Assembly: GCA_037013495.1 (NCBI GenBank)
Contig: CM072804.1
Span: 33,706,501 to 33,770,500 of the forward strand
DNA from: Hippophae tibetana
Taxonomy: Eukaryota; Streptophyta; Magnoliopsida; Rosales; Elaeagnaceae
DNA: 64,000 bases
Reading direction: 5' to 3'
Shown piece by piece: positions 37,316 to 49,056 of this stretch. Each line of letters begins with the position of its first letter. The first letter of the stretch is position 1. A program made the position numbers and the translations under genes. The notes beneath the pieces were generated by a model, which worked only from the letters and a program-made list of their open reading frames with translations, ran no database searches and was not told the origin of the DNA.

Positions 37316-37960
37316 TTACTCTCCTACTTTGTCTAAATTCTTGTTTAACTCTCTAATTGCCCAAAGAGCCTTGTGTTCGAGCTCAACAAGTAGGTGACAT
37401 GATTTTTCAAAGATTAACTGGTAAGGGCTCATTCTAATGGGTGTTTTGTATGCCATACAATATGTCCATGATGCATCATTCAATTTGATTTCCCAATTCT
37501 TCCTTGAACGTCTCATAGTGCATTCTAGAATCCCTTTGATTTTCCTATCACTTACTTCCACTTGATTGGAAGTTTGTGGATGATATGGAGTAGCCATTTT
37601 ATGTGTGATGTTATACTTGTCCAGTACCTTATCAAAAAGTTTGTTGCAAAAATGGCTCCCCTTGTCACTTATTATTACTTTAGATGTCCCAAACCTGCTA
37701 AAAATTGACTCCTTTAGGAATTTCACAAAATAATTGGCATCATTAGTTTTAATGGGTATAACTTTTACTCACTTGGACATATAATCCATTGCGACCAAGG
37801 TATATTCATGTCTAGAAGATGGGGAAAGTGACCTATAAAGTCAATCCCTCATATATCAAAAAGTTCAACAACTAAGTTAGATGTCAAAGACATTTCATTT
37901 CCCTAAATTACCTATACTTTGACATTTATCACAATGTGCACAAAACATATGAGCATCTTT
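37316..37960 (-). pseudogene. gypsy A integrase remnant
   Basis: From right to left: a zinc-binding fragment CAHCDKCQ (~37930), a gap with stops, then an open piece 37726-37316. That piece contains IISDKGSHF (second catalytic Asp), YHPQTSNQVEVSDRKIK (region of the catalytic Glu) and AYKTPIRMSPYQLIF. These are standard gypsy integrase core motifs. The first catalytic block lies in a frame-broken part near 37780. Confidence 0.85.
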
Positions 37961-38325
37961 AGTAAGAGTTGGCTAGTAAAAACTAGACTGTAATACCTTA
38001 AGAGCCATTTTGTTACCTTCAAAATGGCCTCTATAGTGAAAATGATGAAAGAGGCTATGATGCTCTTATGTTCTTCTTCAGGCACACACCTCTAGATGAT
38101 TTGATCTTGAGCAACATTGAATAGATAAGGGTTATTCTAAAAGTATGGCTTACAAAAGTTTAACAACTTTTTCTTTTCCTAATAAGAAATGTTAGGTCTC
38201 AAAATACCACTAGCAAAATAACTAGCTATATCACCATATTATTGATTTGGACCTATTGATAATAGTTATTCATCAAGAAAATTTTAAACAATTTCTTCTT
38301 TACTCTCACCTTCAAGAGAATTAAA

Positions 38326-38560
38326 TTAAGAAATTAACCTAGACAAATGATTAGCTACTAAGTTTTCACTGCCTTTCTTATCTTTAATTTCTAGGTCAAA
38401 TTCTTGTAAGAGTAGAACCCACCTAATTAATATAAGCTCAATTTTAGGTTTAATTAGTAGGTATCTTAAAGTAGCATGATAAAAATGCATAATTACTTTG
38501 GAGTCTACTAAGTAAAGCCTAAATTTATCTAAAGAAAAAATAATAGCCAAGAATTCTTTG
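38326..38560 (-). pseudogene. gypsy A RNase H remnant
   Basis: Open piece with [38 protein letters not shown] and the end motif [11 protein letters not shown]. This is the gypsy RNase H C-terminus. It directly precedes integrase in the expected order. The N-terminal catalytic part is eroded, and the CACTA end lies ~170 bp upstream of it. Confidence 0.85.
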
Positions 38561-38724
38561 AGTGGTGGAATAATTTATTTAGGCATCATTGAGTGTTTTG
38601 CTAGCATAATATATAACATGCAAATGCTTTCCACTCTCTGCCCCAAAAATATTCTTATTGCATAATAAAATGCATCACACATAATTTCAAAAAGGAGACA
38701 CCAATTAGGTGCCAAAATTATAGG

Positions 38725-40650
38725 CACTACTACAAAAGGTGGCATTTAAGTCGAGATTTAAAGTCAGTTTTTGGGAAAAACGGACATATAATGAATTTAA
38801 GACTATTCGTAGAAAAATTGACTTAAAACACATAGATTGTAGCATTGGTTAACGTGTTGAACCGATTCTAGGATGTAGCATCACGACACTTATAGATTGA
38901 AAAATAAAGACTATTCTAGATCCCTGATTGTTTTAAGTGAAATACTCAAATTTTTATACTCATTTTCTCACTTATAAAACATTTTTTTTCTTCATTTCCT
39001 TCATTTTTTCACTTCATTTATGCTTATAAGTATTTCTATTAATCCTACACACTTATTATTCATATTTCTTTATTTTTTATACATTATGTGTTATTATCTA
39101 TGTGTATAAAGTTTTGTATTATGTATGTTATTATTTTTATTATATAGGTTTCGTATAAATTTTTGTAATAAAATAAATTTATATATTTATGATTGTGATT
39201 TAAGGTTGATTTTTAATTTATTTATTTTTGTTAATATGAAATAGGAAAGACATGATTCAACAATATGATGGTCATTAAAAATTTAGGTTTGAAGTAGTGT
39301 AGTTAATTAAAAATAATAATCATCACAAAATTGTTATATAAATTTTGTTTTATATATCTTAAATTTGAAATCAACTCAAATGATGTGGCATATTATTATT
39401 AGTAATTACAATCAATCTCATATAATTATATTTATGTGTATATATTTGTTATGTTTGGTTTTTATGTATTTATTTTTATACGATGTTTTGATAGATATTC
39501 TAATAATTAGAGAATTCATATATAATAATATCTTAAATATATTGGTTGGATACATGTTTAATATACTTAATTTCATTAATAAAAATGGACAAATCTTTAA
39601 TGTCAAAGTGTAGAATTGAGCATGACTACATTTCTAGAGTTGAAAGTTTCTTGGAATTTGCTAGTAGAAATAGTAATAATGAAATTAGTATGATTCGATG
39701 TCCCTGTGTTAAATATAAAAATGAGCGATTTTATGATGTTGATGAGGTTAAGTATCATCTTGTTCATAATGGTATTTTTTGAGTTATCAATGTTGGCATT
39801 ATCATGGAGAAAATATTGATAATACTTATGGGGAAGAAATAAATAAGAATTTGAGTGGATTATATATATCTTATCATAATGTACAAATATAAAATATGTT
39901 TCATGGTGTTAAAGATGAACTAGATGAGGATGATCCAGAAACCTTTAAAAAATTTCTAGAAGATACCAAAAAACTGTTGTATCCAAAATGCATGAAATAC
40001 ACTAGAATGTCATGATTGGTTCATTTCTATAATGTGAAGGCAAAAAATGATTTTTCTGACAAGGGATTCACAGAATTACTAAATGTACTAATAGATATGT
40101 TTCCTGAGGGTATTGAATTGTCATCTTCAATGTATGAAGTAAAAAAATCTCTTAGTCGATTTGGCATGGAATATCATAAGATTCATGCTTGTCCAAATGA
40201 TTACATTCTTTATAGAAAAAAATATATGATACATTAGATGATTGTTTGATATGTAAAGAATCAAGATGGAAGCATGCTACAAATGAGACAACACCTAAGA
40301 AAGATGTGTCTGCAAAGCTTCTTTGTACTTTCTTTAGATTCCTCGCTTTCAAAGGTAGTTAAAAAATAAAGAAACATAAAAGATGTTGACTTGGCATTCA
40401 AATAATCAATATGATGATGAGGTGCTATGTCATATTTGTAATTCTCCAAATTGGAAAGTAGTAGATAATTTATCCCTTTAATTTGCATCTAATTTGTGCA
40501 ATCTTCATCATTCTATTGCTGCTGATGGAATCAATCCATATAGTTTCCTTAGTAGTAGATATAGTTGTTGGCCAATAATTATGATAACATACAACCTTCC
40601 TCTCTTGTTGTGTATGAAAAGAAAATTCATGATGTCAACAAGGCCACTTG
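38725..40650 (+). mobile_element. CACTA (En/Spm-type) DNA transposon, 3'-truncated
   Basis: Starts with the canonical terminus CACTACTACAAAA (38725-38737), inserted into gypsy element A. The following ~200 bp contain short subterminal words. A TNP2-type transposase remnant follows (39585-40650). No second CACTA terminus was found: at ~40640-40660 the sequence changes to an LTR matching 48590-49056, so the right half of the element is lost. Confidence 0.85.
39585..40650 (+). pseudogene. CACTA TNP2-type transposase remnant
   Basis: Begins ATG at 39585 with MDKSLMSKCRIEHDYISRVE and IRCPCVKYKN, a transposase-associated domain (zinc-binding CPC-x2-K-type block). It is stopped at 39780. A TNP2 segment follows from ~40016: NDFSDKGFTELLNVLIDMFPEG, IHACPNDYILYRK, and in a shifted frame AADGINPYSFLSSRYSCWPI (~40520-40580). 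Several frameshifts and stops; the catalytic C-terminal half is missing. Confidence 0.85.
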
Positions 40651-41061
40651 GTGATCTTTGATTATGGCTTGTGTGGTGCATGGATGGAAAGAAGGGAAAA
40701 ATCAAATCGTGGCGAGTGCATTGCCAAGTGGTGAACTCAGAATGAACACCATTCTAACTCGTGGCATGGTACTACGTTAATGAGAACACGTGATGTTGAG
40801 TGTTTTTCTCTCTCCAATTTCATGTCATCCACATGCCTTTCCCGATTATCTCCTTTGTTTGTGTGGCCTTTACATGGTAGCTTATGATTGGTCCTCCATA
40901 AAAAATCAAAAAATCCAAAAACATTCCAAAAATTATATTTTTACCCATTTTAACTAGAACATTCATATTTATAGTTTTAATCCAAAAATATTACTTATTT
41001 AATAAAATGAGCAAATATTAAATAAAAAAGTGCACTAATGACTACTTTCATAGAGTCATCA
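40650..41061 (-). repeat. Partial 3' LTR of gypsy element B
   Basis: Aligns with 48590-49056 (shared words include CGTGATTATGGCTTG-like, GAATGAACAC, TATTCTGACACGTGG-like and the end GAGTCATCA). It ends next to the polypurine tract at 41062. About 1.1 kb of the LTR is missing on the left, where CACTA sequence begins. Confidence 0.75.
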
Positions 41062-42289
41062 CACCCCAAGCTTAACTTTTTGGTTGTCCTCAAGTAATGC
41101 CAAGTCTAGCTAAATAAAATGACAAATGTAATATATTCATAAATTTATATCTATTAATACATGTATATTTAGCAAAAACTATCACCCTCAAAATTCATAA
41201 AATTAAATGACAAAAAGGTTCACATATTCATCAATCAACGTTCCATTAATACAAGGATATGTAAGGTTTTTGATGAATTGATTCGTGTGTGTGTTACACA
41301 TGATATCATCTGATGCACTCATAAAATCAATCTATACAAGCATGCTAATGAATTCAATCTTAGAACACGTCTCATATATTTATTTTTACATCTCTCTCCA
41401 CTAATATAAATATGCACTTAGCTAAAGAACAATAAGAGCTTTATATGCTTCTAATGTAAGGCTTAGGTGAGAGGTCCATAAATGAAGACATTTAGGATCT
41501 TTTCACATCGTAGCTTTCTTTTTATTCATCATGCCCTTTTTAATTACAATTGAGCTTTTACTTGATATTTTAGTGCAATATCTCTTTTCATTCTTTTCAT
41601 ATTGTTTTATTTCACATATTTTTTTTAACTTCACAACTGCCCCAAACTTATTTTCCATTTTATTTTCTTTTTCTTTAGAAGGATAATTATTTTGTGAAGT
41701 TTTTTCCATGGAGTGCATTTCTTTCTTTTCATACAAGCTAAAGGTGCAAGGGTTAAGGTAATGCTTATTACTTGATATTTTAGTGTAATATCTCTTTTCA
41801 TTCTTTTCATAAAATGTAGCTTAAAGATATGAAAGGTTTTTCGTTAGGCTCAAATAGGTGACTAAAGATAACAATGGTTAGCTTGAAAGACTCAATCGAT
41901 CCAAATAAGGCATAAATCATTTCTCTCTATAAATACAATTTAGGATTTTTCCTCAAGGGATGATCAAATGGATTCTAAAATATGGTAGATCTAATTGATG
42001 AGTGCTCAAAAAGCACTAAAATTATCATGATTTTATGCACATTAATTGATTAAATATATATATATATTTATATGTTTTATCATATATTTATATAAATTTG
42101 ACTTTTTCAGAATGACGGGTATTTTTATTGTTTTTCAGGTAATTTGGCTTTAAAACGTAACTTAAAGACTCAAAGAGGAATACTAGAAGTAATACATCAC
42201 AAATATATTAATAAATAAATGGGGAAAAGTCAACAAATATGGAAAAATTGGACAAAATGGGTCACAAGGGTAAAAAATGTCAAAAATAG

Positions 42290-42530
42290 GAAAATCGCGC
42301 CGCCACGCCGCCCAGCTGCGCCGAGCCCCGTGCGCGCCAGTGCCCAGTCGTGCGCAGCATGCCCCACATCCGCGCGTATCAACGCACGCCTTGTCCCAGT
42401 TCCGTGTGCGTCTCTCCTGCTCCCGTGCGCACCCGTGTGCGCAGCGCCTGCCTTCCGCGCGCGCCCCTGCGCGCCCAGCTGCCCTCCACGTGCGCCGCTG
42501 CCCATTTCTCCCCATTTTTGCGCCAGTTCC
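42290..42530. other. GC-rich tract inside the solo LTR
   Basis: About 240 bp with many CGCGCC/GTGCGCGCC words in a region otherwise about 70% A/T. Open frames occur on both strands across it but have Arg/Ala/Pro-rich composition expected from GC bias, and no known protein is recognised. It lies ~100-340 bp upstream of the TATA box, in the U3 part of the LTR. Confidence 0.85.
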
Positions 42531-42632
42531 CCATGATGTCATGCTGATGTCATCAATGACCTCAGCAATTGCACTCCGCATTTTCACAACTTTTTAACAT
42601 TTTTTCACTCACTTTTTCTCCCCATCCTCACC

Positions 42633-42640
42633 TATAAATA
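42633..42640 (+). promoter_or_regulatory. TATA box of the solo LTR
   Basis: TATAAATA in the context CACCTATAAATACCCC, a textbook plant TATA box. It is followed ~30 bp later by a CT-rich stretch (TTCTCTTCTCTC) typical of a transcription start region. It sets the LTR as plus-oriented. Confidence 0.7.
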
Positions 42641-44813
42641 CCCCATTCTCTTCACTTCTAAACACACCTCAAAACACATTCTCTTCTCTCTTTGTCTCTC
42701 TCTTTTCTTAGATTTTTTAGTTTTTTTTAGTTTTTCTTAGTTTTTAGCTTTTCTTAATTAGTTTTTCTTAGTTTTAGAGTTCTTCCCTTTTTGGGAAGAA
42801 CTAGTTATGTTTTTGTAATTTATTAGTTTTTTGATTGAATAAATAGGAGTGCAAATTCCGCTTGGAGGTTTTCCAGCAACGGGAATAGCATCGAAGTTCT
42901 GTAAGGATTTTAGTTTCTTTATAGTTATTTTTTATGCTTTATTTTTACATGTTATATTTAATTTGTCTGTGATTAAATTTAACTCTACTGGCTGTTAGTA
43001 AACATGATGTAATAATAACGTTGTTATGCTTGCGAAATATTAAATAGGTGAAAATCTCTAAAATGAATTGATTTTGTTTTTATTCAAGATTTTATATTAA
43101 GAATGTTAGAGAGAAATATATTATTTTTCATTACAAACTTAAACCTGAAAATTAGATTTTAAGGTTTAGTTATCCGGTCTGATTTAGAGTAGTGCTCTTT
43201 TATTTGTTGGTACAATCGCCCGGTAGTTAGAGTGAAGCTTTATTTCAAAAGTTTTTATAAGAATTATTATCTGAAAATGTATTGACAACATGTTTTCAAT
43301 AGTGGTTTTAAAACTTGAAAGTTAGTACTCGGATAACTAAATTCTTAGGTTTAATTTGGACACCTTGAATAAAGTTTAAACTGTCTAACCCCATCAAAGG
43401 TGGCATTTAAATGGTTCATTTTCAATCTCTTAGAAAAAGGAATTAATTTAATTAACCAAATTAGTTATCAACCCCACCCATAGGTGTTAATTGATTTGTT
43501 TAGTTAACAAAGAATATCTAACCCCACCAAAGGTGGTATTCATATAAAAAAGAGAGAATCAATAAATATCAATTTATATCTTTAATAACCTAAATAATAT
43601 AAGCAAGCATAATTAACTTAGTTATTATATCCATAAATACTCCACCATTATAAATGATAAAATTTTCATAAATGTTTATTGAATCTATGTTTATTTTTAT
43701 GTCAGTAGATTAAAAACACAAAACCTCAAAATATCATGACAGGATGTTTAGGATTTAATTTCGTTTTTAAAAGTTTGAATAATAAATTAAAAATCACATA
43801 CATTCCTTCTTTAGATTGACCTTGGGAGTATACTTATCATTTTCTTCGAAATGATTCGTGCACTTGCGAGAGTTTTATAAATATAAAACCAAAGTATTGG
43901 CAAGAATCGGTGATACCGGTTTTCGTTCATCACTAATCAACTAAAACAACTCACTACAAATTTTCTCTCAATAAAAACACCAAAATCTATCATGAATGTG
44001 TGCATAAACATTTAGATCAATTCAATGAAAACTTGCAAGTATATCACATGATTAATGTGAATATCTTAATGAGTATGTTACATTCCTTATCCTATTAATG
44101 ACAACAAATTTTTATTATTGAGTTCATACGTTTCATATCAAGCATGCATGAAATTAGTTTCCATATATTTATCAATTTCTACATAAATTATTATTAAAAA
44201 CATCCTACAGAAAAATCCCTAAAATTTTAAAATGCATACTAAATACTAAAGTAGAAAATGAAGTTCTATCTCCTAAACTTCAATTGCACAATTTCCCTAA
44301 TATGCATATATAAGTATGAAAAGTAAAAGAAAAGAAAACTCCTTTAGTCTTGGCACATCACATCTATCGTGAAAATGCTCAATCTTGTTGTGTCATTACT
44401 CTCCATATTAAATCACCTACAAAATAAAAACAATAAAAATATAAGTAAATAACCTTGAGATGCCTCCCAACCAGCGTCACGTTTAATATCCTTGACTAGA
44501 CAGTCCAATAAAGTCTTAAGATACATCCTTATGTGTCCATTTACTTTTGATTGTTTCCAAAAATAGTTTGAGTCTTGATTTGTTCAATAATACTTTATGT
44601 TTCAATTTAAAAAAATGTGTTCAATTCTTTCATCATGCCAAATTTTTGTTTTATTTTTGTACTTTTTGGAATTCTGATATTCACTCCACCACAGCTCATC
44701 TAATTTATGTATTTGAAACATCTTTTTCCCCTCTCTATTGTACTATTCCACTTGTCCACTTGATTAGGGTGATAGGGAAAATGTGTGGGGTCTAGCCTTG
44801 GTAGGGCTTCAAT

Positions 44814-45500
44814 TTATGGTTTGAGCTTAGATCCTGTCTCAAAATTCTCCATAACCACATTAGGTATACACATAAGAGATGCAGCCACCAAATAGTTCAC
44901 ACAATCAACAATATCAATCATAAATTCCATACTCTCAAAATTAAAACAGATTGAGTTGTTTCTTGATGAGTTTACAATATTGTCCACAACAACATGTGTA
45001 ATATTCATAAGTGTGGGTGACGCAACAAATTCTTTTAATTTATCACTACCATCAGTAACATTTATCTTAAAGCATTCATTAGTATTATCAATATTAGGGG
45101 GTTTAGATTCTTTAAAAATTTTAAACGTTACTTGTTCATCTTGCATTTTCATTGTAAGTTCATATTTTTGTACATCAATGAGTGTCTTTCCTATTTCTAA
45201 GAATGGACAACCAAGTATGATAGGAATAATGTGGTCCTTTTCCATGTCTAGTACAATGAAATCCTTCGAAAAGATGAACATGTCTAATTTTACTAGCACA
45301 TCTTCTACCACACCCAGAGGTTTCTTAATTTTTCTATCTGTGTTACTAAAGTGGTTTTGGTTTTACCAACCCCTAATCTCTTGAAAATTGATAATGGCAT
45401 AACGTTAATGATATAACCCAAGTCACGGCATGCCTTGTAAAAGTGGATCTTTTGAATAGTGCAAGGGATATCAAAACTACCTGGATCTTTCAGTCTTTAA
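44814..45500 (-). pseudogene. gypsy B aspartic protease remnant
   Basis: A frame-broken stretch at ~45480-45370 reads …CRDLGYIINVMPLSIFKRLG, matching the retropepsin block of plant gypsy elements (normally D-L/S-G-A; Ala replaced by Tyr here). The open piece 45311-44814 continues with IIPIILGCPFLEIGKTLID, the second conserved protease block (ILGxPFL). The RT that should follow is absent. Confidence 0.8.
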
Positions 45501-46499
45501 GGTTATCCTTTCATTATCTTCAAGATTTATTTTTTTTAAATAAGATGCCCTTCATGAATTTGACATAATACAATATCTATTCAAGTGCATCTACAAAATA
45601 TATATTTACATGTAGCTTCTTGAAGACATCAAGAAATTTTGAAAACTATGTATCTAACTTTTTCTTTTGCAGTATTTGAAGGAAATAAATAGTGGGTTTT
45701 AAGAGGGTTCTTTTTAGATTGAATTAATTCCTTTCCATTACTATATTTATTCATTAATTCATGGCTCTCTTTATCCACTAATTACTTATCATCCTTGTTA
45801 CTTTTTGTTCCTCTTTATCCTTTTTAATCTCAAGTTCTTCCTCATTCTTTTGAGCTTCATCTTCCTCCTCTAGAGTTTTACCAATCCTCAAGGCTATGGC
45901 ATTGCAATGCTATTAACCTTTTCTTCTTGGGTTTACAATTGTGTCACTTTGAAGGTTACTTTAAGGCCTTTGGCTTATAGCCAAGTAAAGTTTCCTCATT
46001 TGAGTCTCTAAATTTTGAATTGAACCCTCTTGAGTGGACACTTTTTTATTTACTAATTCATTGACACCATCCCTATCAAAACATTTATATTATCCTTAGT
46101 AGGTGTATTCTTCTCTTGAGCTTGTAATGGTTACGGTTGTTGGAAACCAAGTGGTGGAATTGATTGACGGTTGAATTGATTACCACCCTGATTGTTGTTA
46201 TTCCAAGAGAAATTTGGATGTTTTCTCCATCTTGGGTTATGTGTATTCAAGTAGGGATTATTATTTCAATTTTCATTACCCACATAGAATAATGATACAG
46301 TATTATTTGAAAAATTATCAAACAAATGAACTTCTTCACAAAATACAGAAGACACCCTTGAATCTTGGACTTGGTTTACACTCACTAACTAGTTTTGAGC
46401 TTTCAAAAGATTCACAAAATATGATGCTTGAGCTGTGAGTGCCATGATATCATTTAGATCATGCACTTCAACTACTCTTCTTGTAGTTACCATTTTGTC

Positions 46500-47215
46500 C
46501 ATTGGCCATTAATAACTATTGCTAGCCATTTTCTCACGTAAATCATTAGCATGATTGTAAGATTTGGGCAGCAAAGCTCCATTAGTGGATGCACCAACAA
46601 TGGTTCTTGTTTGAGCATTAAAACCATTGTAGAAAGTCCCCATTTGGATCCAATTAGGGATTCCATGATGAAGACATTTCCTTAGCAATTCTTTGAATCA
46701 TTCACATGCTTCATATAAAGATTCTCCTTCATATTGTTGGTGGGAGGTAATGTCATTCCTAAGCTTGGAATTCTTTGTCGGTAGGGAAGAATTTCTCTGC
46801 CAAATCATTCCAAGTTGTAATGGAATTAGGTGGAAAAGAGTCTAGCCAAGATTGAGCACGGTCTCGCAAAGTGTAAGGGAATAATCTAAGCATAAATTCC
46901 TCCTCAATCACACCACTAAATTTGAATGAATCTCCAACTTCAATAAACAATCACAGATGTAAATGAGGATCCTCTGGTGGTAATTCAATGAATTCTCCAA
47001 CTATTTTGTAACATTTGAAACATCATTTGCTTTTTTTCAAATTGATTAGCTTGAATGTTTGGCATTTTAATACTTGTATTCATCTCTTCCAACATAGCTA
47101 ATGTATATTCGTTTATAGCCTTGTCTCTATCATCCATCAAAGGTATCTCGTTGTTCAAATTTAACTCATTATTATTTAGCCATTTCTTCCACTTGGATGA
47201 CAACTTGTTGTTTTC
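46500..47215 (-). pseudogene. gypsy B gag remnant
   Basis: Pieces 47203-46985 (N-terminal, with DDRDKAINEYTLAMLEEMN) and 46950-46759, which reads FKFSGVIEEEFMLRLFPYTL then DRAQSWLDSFPPNSITTWNDLAEKFF. This is the retrotransposon gag core domain of plant gypsy elements. Frameshifts separate the pieces, and the rest of gag down to ~45900 is too broken to follow. Confidence 0.85.
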
Positions 47216-47486
47216 TTATTAATCTCAAAATATGCTCGATTTTAAGATCTAAAGACAAAATATCTCCCTTGTAGACTCTACTCATGCAATAGACTCAAAT
47301 ATATTTCTAATAGTACTAAAGAAGATGTTTAAATTAAACATAAATAACTAAATGAATAAATTAAAATTATAACAAATAAATAAAGAAAAATAAATAAAAA
47401 TTAAAAAGTAAATTAAAATTAAAAATAATCAAAATAATCAAAATAAAATGAAATAAAATAAAAAATTAATTTATAATATTTAATTT

Positions 47487-47503
47487 CGACAACGGTGCTA
47501 AAA
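47487..47503 (-). other. Primer-binding site of gypsy element B
   Basis: On the minus strand TTTTAGCACCGTTGTCG follows the LTR. It resembles the TTTGGCGCCGTTGTCGGGGA-type site (tRNA-Asp) known from Athila/Tat gypsy elements, with several changes. Confidence 0.6.
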
Positions 47504-47506
47504 GCT

Positions 47507-49056
47507 TGATCGAATACGAATTGTATGTAATAAATACGCAAGTATACATATCACAATAAATAATATAATGATAAGAAAAAATCGTTTCCACATAGATTAT
47601 ACTATTATAAACTAATTTTTGAAACTAAAAAATAAAAATCAATTTTTATTTTATTTTTATGTTTTAAGAAAGCAAAATTAAAAGAACTAAAAATAAATAA
47701 CAATAATTAGTTAAATCAAAATTGGAAACTAAGAAGATATATGAGAAAATATTAAGGAATACTTAATCCCCCAATTTTCTAAATATATGAATCACTAAAA
47801 TTCTCCCAATATAATTATCAACCAATAACATTATCAATTAAACCTAACCTAGCATGTATTCCTCTCTCAAGTAAACTACACACCATATAGTAATTAACCT
47901 AATCGCACTCTAATATCAATTAAATTGCATACTACTCATTAAGTTCATTAATTATGGATCACAAACATAAAAATCATACATTTGTGCATAGAAACTATGC
48001 ATGTTATTTAATCAAGACAAACATTTAAATAATTCTCTCAAATCTATTTAATTGCCTCTATAGATCAATTATTGGCCAAACAATTAATAACATAAAAATT
48101 AAATTGAAATCATAATTGGGGTAAAATATTAGATAATCATATGGTGACAATTGGGTTCATAAGACCCCTAGTTTAATAAATTAACTAGATATAATTTTTT
48201 TCATAAAGCTCATATTTTTCATAAAGAAATACATGAAAATTGATAAAGAAAGGATAAGAAGAAGAAATATAATCAATCTCTTGAATTGTAGTACCAATCT
48301 TCTCTTGAATCTCCACCAATTTGTATATTCTTTTGAATTTTTCTATATTTTTCTCTCTTCTTAGCTCCAAAATTTGATAAAAATTATGTTAATTTCAACT
48401 CATTAAGGTTTATAGGAAACTTATAGTGTTAAATTAAGCTAAGGTGAAATCTTGACCATTAGATCAATTTTGGATCAAAGGCTAAGATGAAAAAAGAAAC
48501 AATTAGCAGCGCCACCCAATAGGAACGTCCTATGTGTCATGGAGAAAAGGTGGAAAAAATCAACGCATAATTCGTGGCACGAGAGACTAGTCTAAGTCAA
48601 TGCAAACTGACCTAGCACCACTTGGCGATATGTGATTCGTGATTATGGCTTGCATAGTGCACATGTTGAAAGAAGGGACAAGTCACGCGACATCACATGG
48701 CGAGGGCGCTAACTAAGGGTTAAACTTGGAATGAACACTATTCTGACACGTGGTATGGCATTGCATCACTAGAAGCATGTGACATTGGATGATTTTATCT
48801 CTTTGATTGTGTGGTGTCGATGTGGTTTTCTAGATCAGGTTTCCTACTTACACGACATCTATATGGCAGCGTCTGAATGATCCTATGTTAAAAATTCATG
48901 AAAATTCATGAAAATTCATGAAAATTTCAAAAATTATATTTTCACCCCTATTCATTAGAAAATTTATATTTTAATATTTTGAACCCATAAATACTACTTA
49001 AAAGAAAATATTAAGTGGGAAATGACATTGATGACTCTACTTTCAAAGAATCATCA
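47507..49056 (-). repeat. 5' LTR of gypsy element B
   Basis: About 1550 bp, TGATCGAATACG…GAATCATCA on plus. The left edge is fixed by the primer-binding site and the right edge by comparison with the partial 3' LTR (…GAGTCATCA at 41061). It includes a triple AAAATTCATG repeat near 48891-48925. Confidence 0.7.

Larger units (their letters stand above)
34252..38724 (-). mobile_element. Ty3/gypsy element A, 3' part (LTR, integrase, RNase H)
   Basis: Minus-strand gypsy remnant: RNase H (38550-38326), integrase (37726-37316), a post-pol spacer starting with the GGAGGCAACCC block near 36915 (common after pol in Athila/Tat-type elements), a polypurine-like tract at ~36040-36055 and a 3' LTR (34252-36039). 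gag, protease and most of RT are absent; the remnant is interrupted on the right by the CACTA terminus at 38725. Pol order RNase H then integrase confirms gypsy. Confidence 0.75.
41996..43932 (+). mobile_element. Solo LTR (gypsy, Athila/Tat-like), 1937 bp, exact TSD
   Basis: Starts TGATGAGTGC and ends CGTTCATCA, so the termini TGATGA/TCATCA are inverted copies. It is flanked by an exact 5-bp direct repeat CTAAT (41991-41995 and 43933-43937). There is no internal retroelement sequence. It contains a plant core promoter (CCTATAAATACC at 42631-42642), an AATAAA at ~42837 and an unusual GC-rich tract (42290-42530). A solo LTR arises by recombination between the two LTRs of one element; here it sits in the 3' spacer of gypsy element B. 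Confidence 0.88.
40650..49056 (-). mobile_element. Ty3/gypsy element B, gag-protease but no RT/integrase
   Basis: Minus-strand element with 5' LTR on the right (47507-49056), primer-binding site (~47487-47503), gag (47215-46500), protease (~45500-44814), a post-pol block GGGAGGCATCTCAAGG (~44470), a long non-coding spacer, a polypurine tract (AAGCTTGGGGTG, 41062-41073) and a partial 3' LTR (40650-41061). Reverse transcriptase, RNase H and integrase are missing between protease and the post-pol block. A solo LTR of another family is nested at 41996-43932. Confidence 0.75.

Noticed and set aside
42183..42597. Overlapping open frames of 65-134 codons on both strands in the GC-rich tract
   Set aside because: Open frames in several frames at once are expected from high GC; compositions are Arg/Ala/Pro/Cys-biased without motifs, and the tract lies inside a solo LTR.
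44547..45384. Plus-strand open frames of 82 and 142 codons
   Set aside because: The 142-codon frame is antisense to the gypsy B protease and the 82-codon frame lies in its spacer; neither has a motif of its own.
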